Below are positions 4,710 to 5,619 of a stretch of 5,619 bases of DNA, piece after piece. The DNA comes from Candidatus Mesolinea sp. (GTDB taxonomy: Bacteria > Chloroflexota > Anaerolineae > Anaerolineales > Anaerolineaceae), in NCBI GenBank assembly GCA_003499715.1, contig DNSH01000046.1, forward strand, positions 1 to 5,619. The letters run 5' to 3'. Position 1 is the first letter of the stretch; each line of letters begins with the position of its first letter. The notes under the pieces were generated by a model. It did not search any database. It was not told the DNA's origin and was given only the letters and a program-made list of their open reading frames with translations. A program made the position numbers and the translations under genes.

Positions 4710-5423
4710 TTATGGCGCACCGTAGAGCGGGATGCGAGCGCCATTGACACGATTCGCCTCCTCTGAGCAGAGGTAGAGCAGCGCTGCAGCAATCTCTTCT
4801 GGTGTGGTCCAGCTGGCGTTCTTGGGCGAAGGTTCGCGCTCGCGTTGGTGTTCCACGTCGATGCTGCGCACCCGGAGAATGTTCGCTGTCACTCCAGTAT
4901 TCTTGAGCTCCTCAGCCAGCGTCAGCATCAGAGTTTCTTCGGCGACTTTGCCCACGGTATAAGGCAGGCTGTTTGCCGGTGGCGCACCGACCCCGGGCGT
5001 CGAGATGATGACATAGCGCCCCCAGTGATTTTCGCGCATGTGCGGGATGAATGCTTGGGCTAAATTGAAACTCGTCCAAAAGTGCTGGGCAAGCATGTTT
5101 TCGACTTCCTCAGGTGGAACTTCTGGTACGGGCTTGCCCGCAATCCACCCGCCGATGAAGTTAAAGAGAATTTCCACGCGCCTAAATTTAGCCAAGGCTG
5201 CCTCAAACACCTTCTGCGCCGACCCGCTCTGGGTCAGATCCGCCACGACCGTCAGATAACTCTCAGGGTCAGGCTTAAGCTCATCCACGAGTTGCGTTAG
5301 CCGCTCAGCATTGGTGCCGACGAGGACAAGCTTTGCTCCTTGTGCTGCAAATTCCCGTGCCACCACCCTACCTAATCCACCAGTCACACCGGCAATAACT
5401 GTGATTTTATTTTGAATAGCCAT
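4710..5423 (-). CDS. Short-chain dehydrogenase/reductase (SDR), classical type with altered active-site residues
   Basis: A 237-residue Rossmann-fold NAD(P)-dependent oxidoreductase of classical SDR length (about 250). The cofactor motif is G12-V-T-G-G-L-G18, a D62-L follows at the adenine-pocket position, and the NNAG motif appears as N88-F-I-G-G. The catalytic Y155-x-x-x-K159 lies in LPYTVGKVAEE. In the strand before it, IISTPG puts T142 exactly 13 residues before the Tyr, where the catalytic Ser is usually found, with S141 next to it. The helix-4 Asn appears to be H114 (LAQHFWTSF), and the usual PG motif after strand 6 is replaced by ILRVRSID. These changes may mark a divergent SDR subgroup. 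The start ATG (5423) has an AAGGAG SD (5437-5432) eight nucleotides upstream. It has its own promoter and terminator; a palindrome over its promoter resembles the hxlR operator. The substrate is unknown; reduction of a reactive aldehyde or ketone would fit the neighbourhood. Confidence 0.9.
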   Translation of the reverse strand: MAIQNKITVIAGVTGGLGRVVAREFAAQGAKLVLVGTNAERLTQLVDELKPDPESYLTVVADLTQSGSAQKVFEAALAKFRRVEILFNFIGGWIAGKPVPEVPPEEVENMLAQHFWTSFNLAQAFIPHMRENHWGRYVIISTPGVGAPPANSLPYTVGKVAEETLMLTLAEELKNTGVTANILRVRSIDVEHQREREPSPKNASWTTPEEIAAALLYLCSEEANRVNGARIPLYGAP

Positions 5424-5444
5424 ATTTTGATCTCCTTACGGGGA

Positions 5445-5455
5445 GTATAGTATAC
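5445..5455. promoter_or_regulatory. Palindrome over the SDR -10 box, possible HxlR-type operator
   Basis: GTATA-G-TATAC is a perfect 11-bp dyad that overlaps the -10 region. It contains TATAGTA (5446-5452), the same 7-mer as a half-site of the hxlR operator. A repressor bound here would block transcription of the SDR gene. Confidence 0.4.
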
Positions 5456-5477
5456 AGCTTTGTACTAACTGAACCAA
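5449..5477 (-). promoter_or_regulatory. Probable promoter of the SDR gene
   Basis: TTGGTT (5477-5472) and TATACT (5454-5449) are separated by 17 nt. A second overlapping TATACT lies at 5449-5444. The predicted start near 5442 leaves a leader of about 20 nt that contains the AAGGAG SD. The -35 box is weak (3 of 6) and the -10 box good (5 of 6). Confidence 0.55.
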
Positions 5478-5508
5478 AAGCTTATACGGGGCTGCTGTAG
5501 GATCTCGG

Positions 5509-5619
5509 TTAGTTTAGTTCTGGTAGTTCTCTTACCCCATTTCCAAGTCTAGCTAGCATTCGCAGGGCGCTTTCGTCTAAGTTAAGCATAAATATAACAA
5601 TAGTAAAACGAAAAAATAA
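5509..5619 (-). other. Short frame open to the right window edge, status unclear
   Basis: A minus-strand frame stops at TAA 5511-5509 and is open to the window edge. An ATG at 5589 would give a 26-residue peptide (begins MLNLDESALRMLARLGNGV) with no SD. The upstream part is very AT-rich and looks intergenic. It could be the tail of a gene outside the window or a leaderless small ORF, but chance is likely. No terminator follows it before the SDR promoter. Confidence 0.2.

Noticed and set aside
4845..5300. Several overlapping plus-strand ORFs opposite the SDR gene
   Set aside because: They are mutually overlapping, without SDs, and are shadows of the SDR coding frame.

Overview
The window is bacterial DNA of roughly even base composition. 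It has dense, SD-led, mostly leftward genes and a decayed transposase at its left edge. The mix of an HxlR regulator, a luciferase-like flavin enzyme, a two-domain VOC dioxygenase-like protein and FrnE-type DsbA proteins fits a free-living environmental bacterium. An Anaerolineae-like Chloroflexota source is possible, but that is only an impression; no ribosomal or phylogenetic marker is present.

Layout. Positions 1-344 (perhaps to about 395), plus strand, hold the N-terminus of an ISNCY-type transposase that loses its family sequence after the first helix-turn-helix region. Positions 345-622 are AT-rich and hold no clear gene, only a 27-codon ORF of doubtful status. A strong intrinsic terminator at 623-656 closes a minus-strand operon that is read from about 4563 down to 684. 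Its order is HxlR regulator, small YHS metal-binding protein, LLM-class flavin oxidoreductase, FrnE-like DsbA protein, a possible 29-codon ORF, two-domain VOC (CatE-like) protein, second DsbA-like protein. Three junctions (ATGA overlap, 2-nt gap, TAATG overlap) indicate translational coupling. A separate minus-strand short-chain dehydrogenase/reductase gene (4710-5423) has its own promoter and its own intrinsic terminator (4644-4680). The right edge (5424-5619) is its promoter region plus a small unassigned ORF.

How the genes may work together. HxlR regulators with a conserved N-terminal cysteine (YodB, CatR, HypR) sense quinones, aldehydes and disulfide stress. In Bacillus subtilis, YodB and CatR control catDE, where CatE belongs to the same two-domain VOC family as the protein here. 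The operon therefore looks like an expanded thiol/electrophile-response cassette: a sensor, a VOC ring-opening or detoxifying enzyme, a flavin-dependent oxidoreductase, two thioredoxin-fold CXXC proteins and a cysteine-rich YHS protein. A tandem inverted repeat built on TACTATA/TATAGTA abuts the hxlR start. The same 7-mer recurs inside a palindrome over the SDR -10 region, so the SDR may belong to the same regulon. This is inference from sequence and family knowledge; no substrate can be read from the window.
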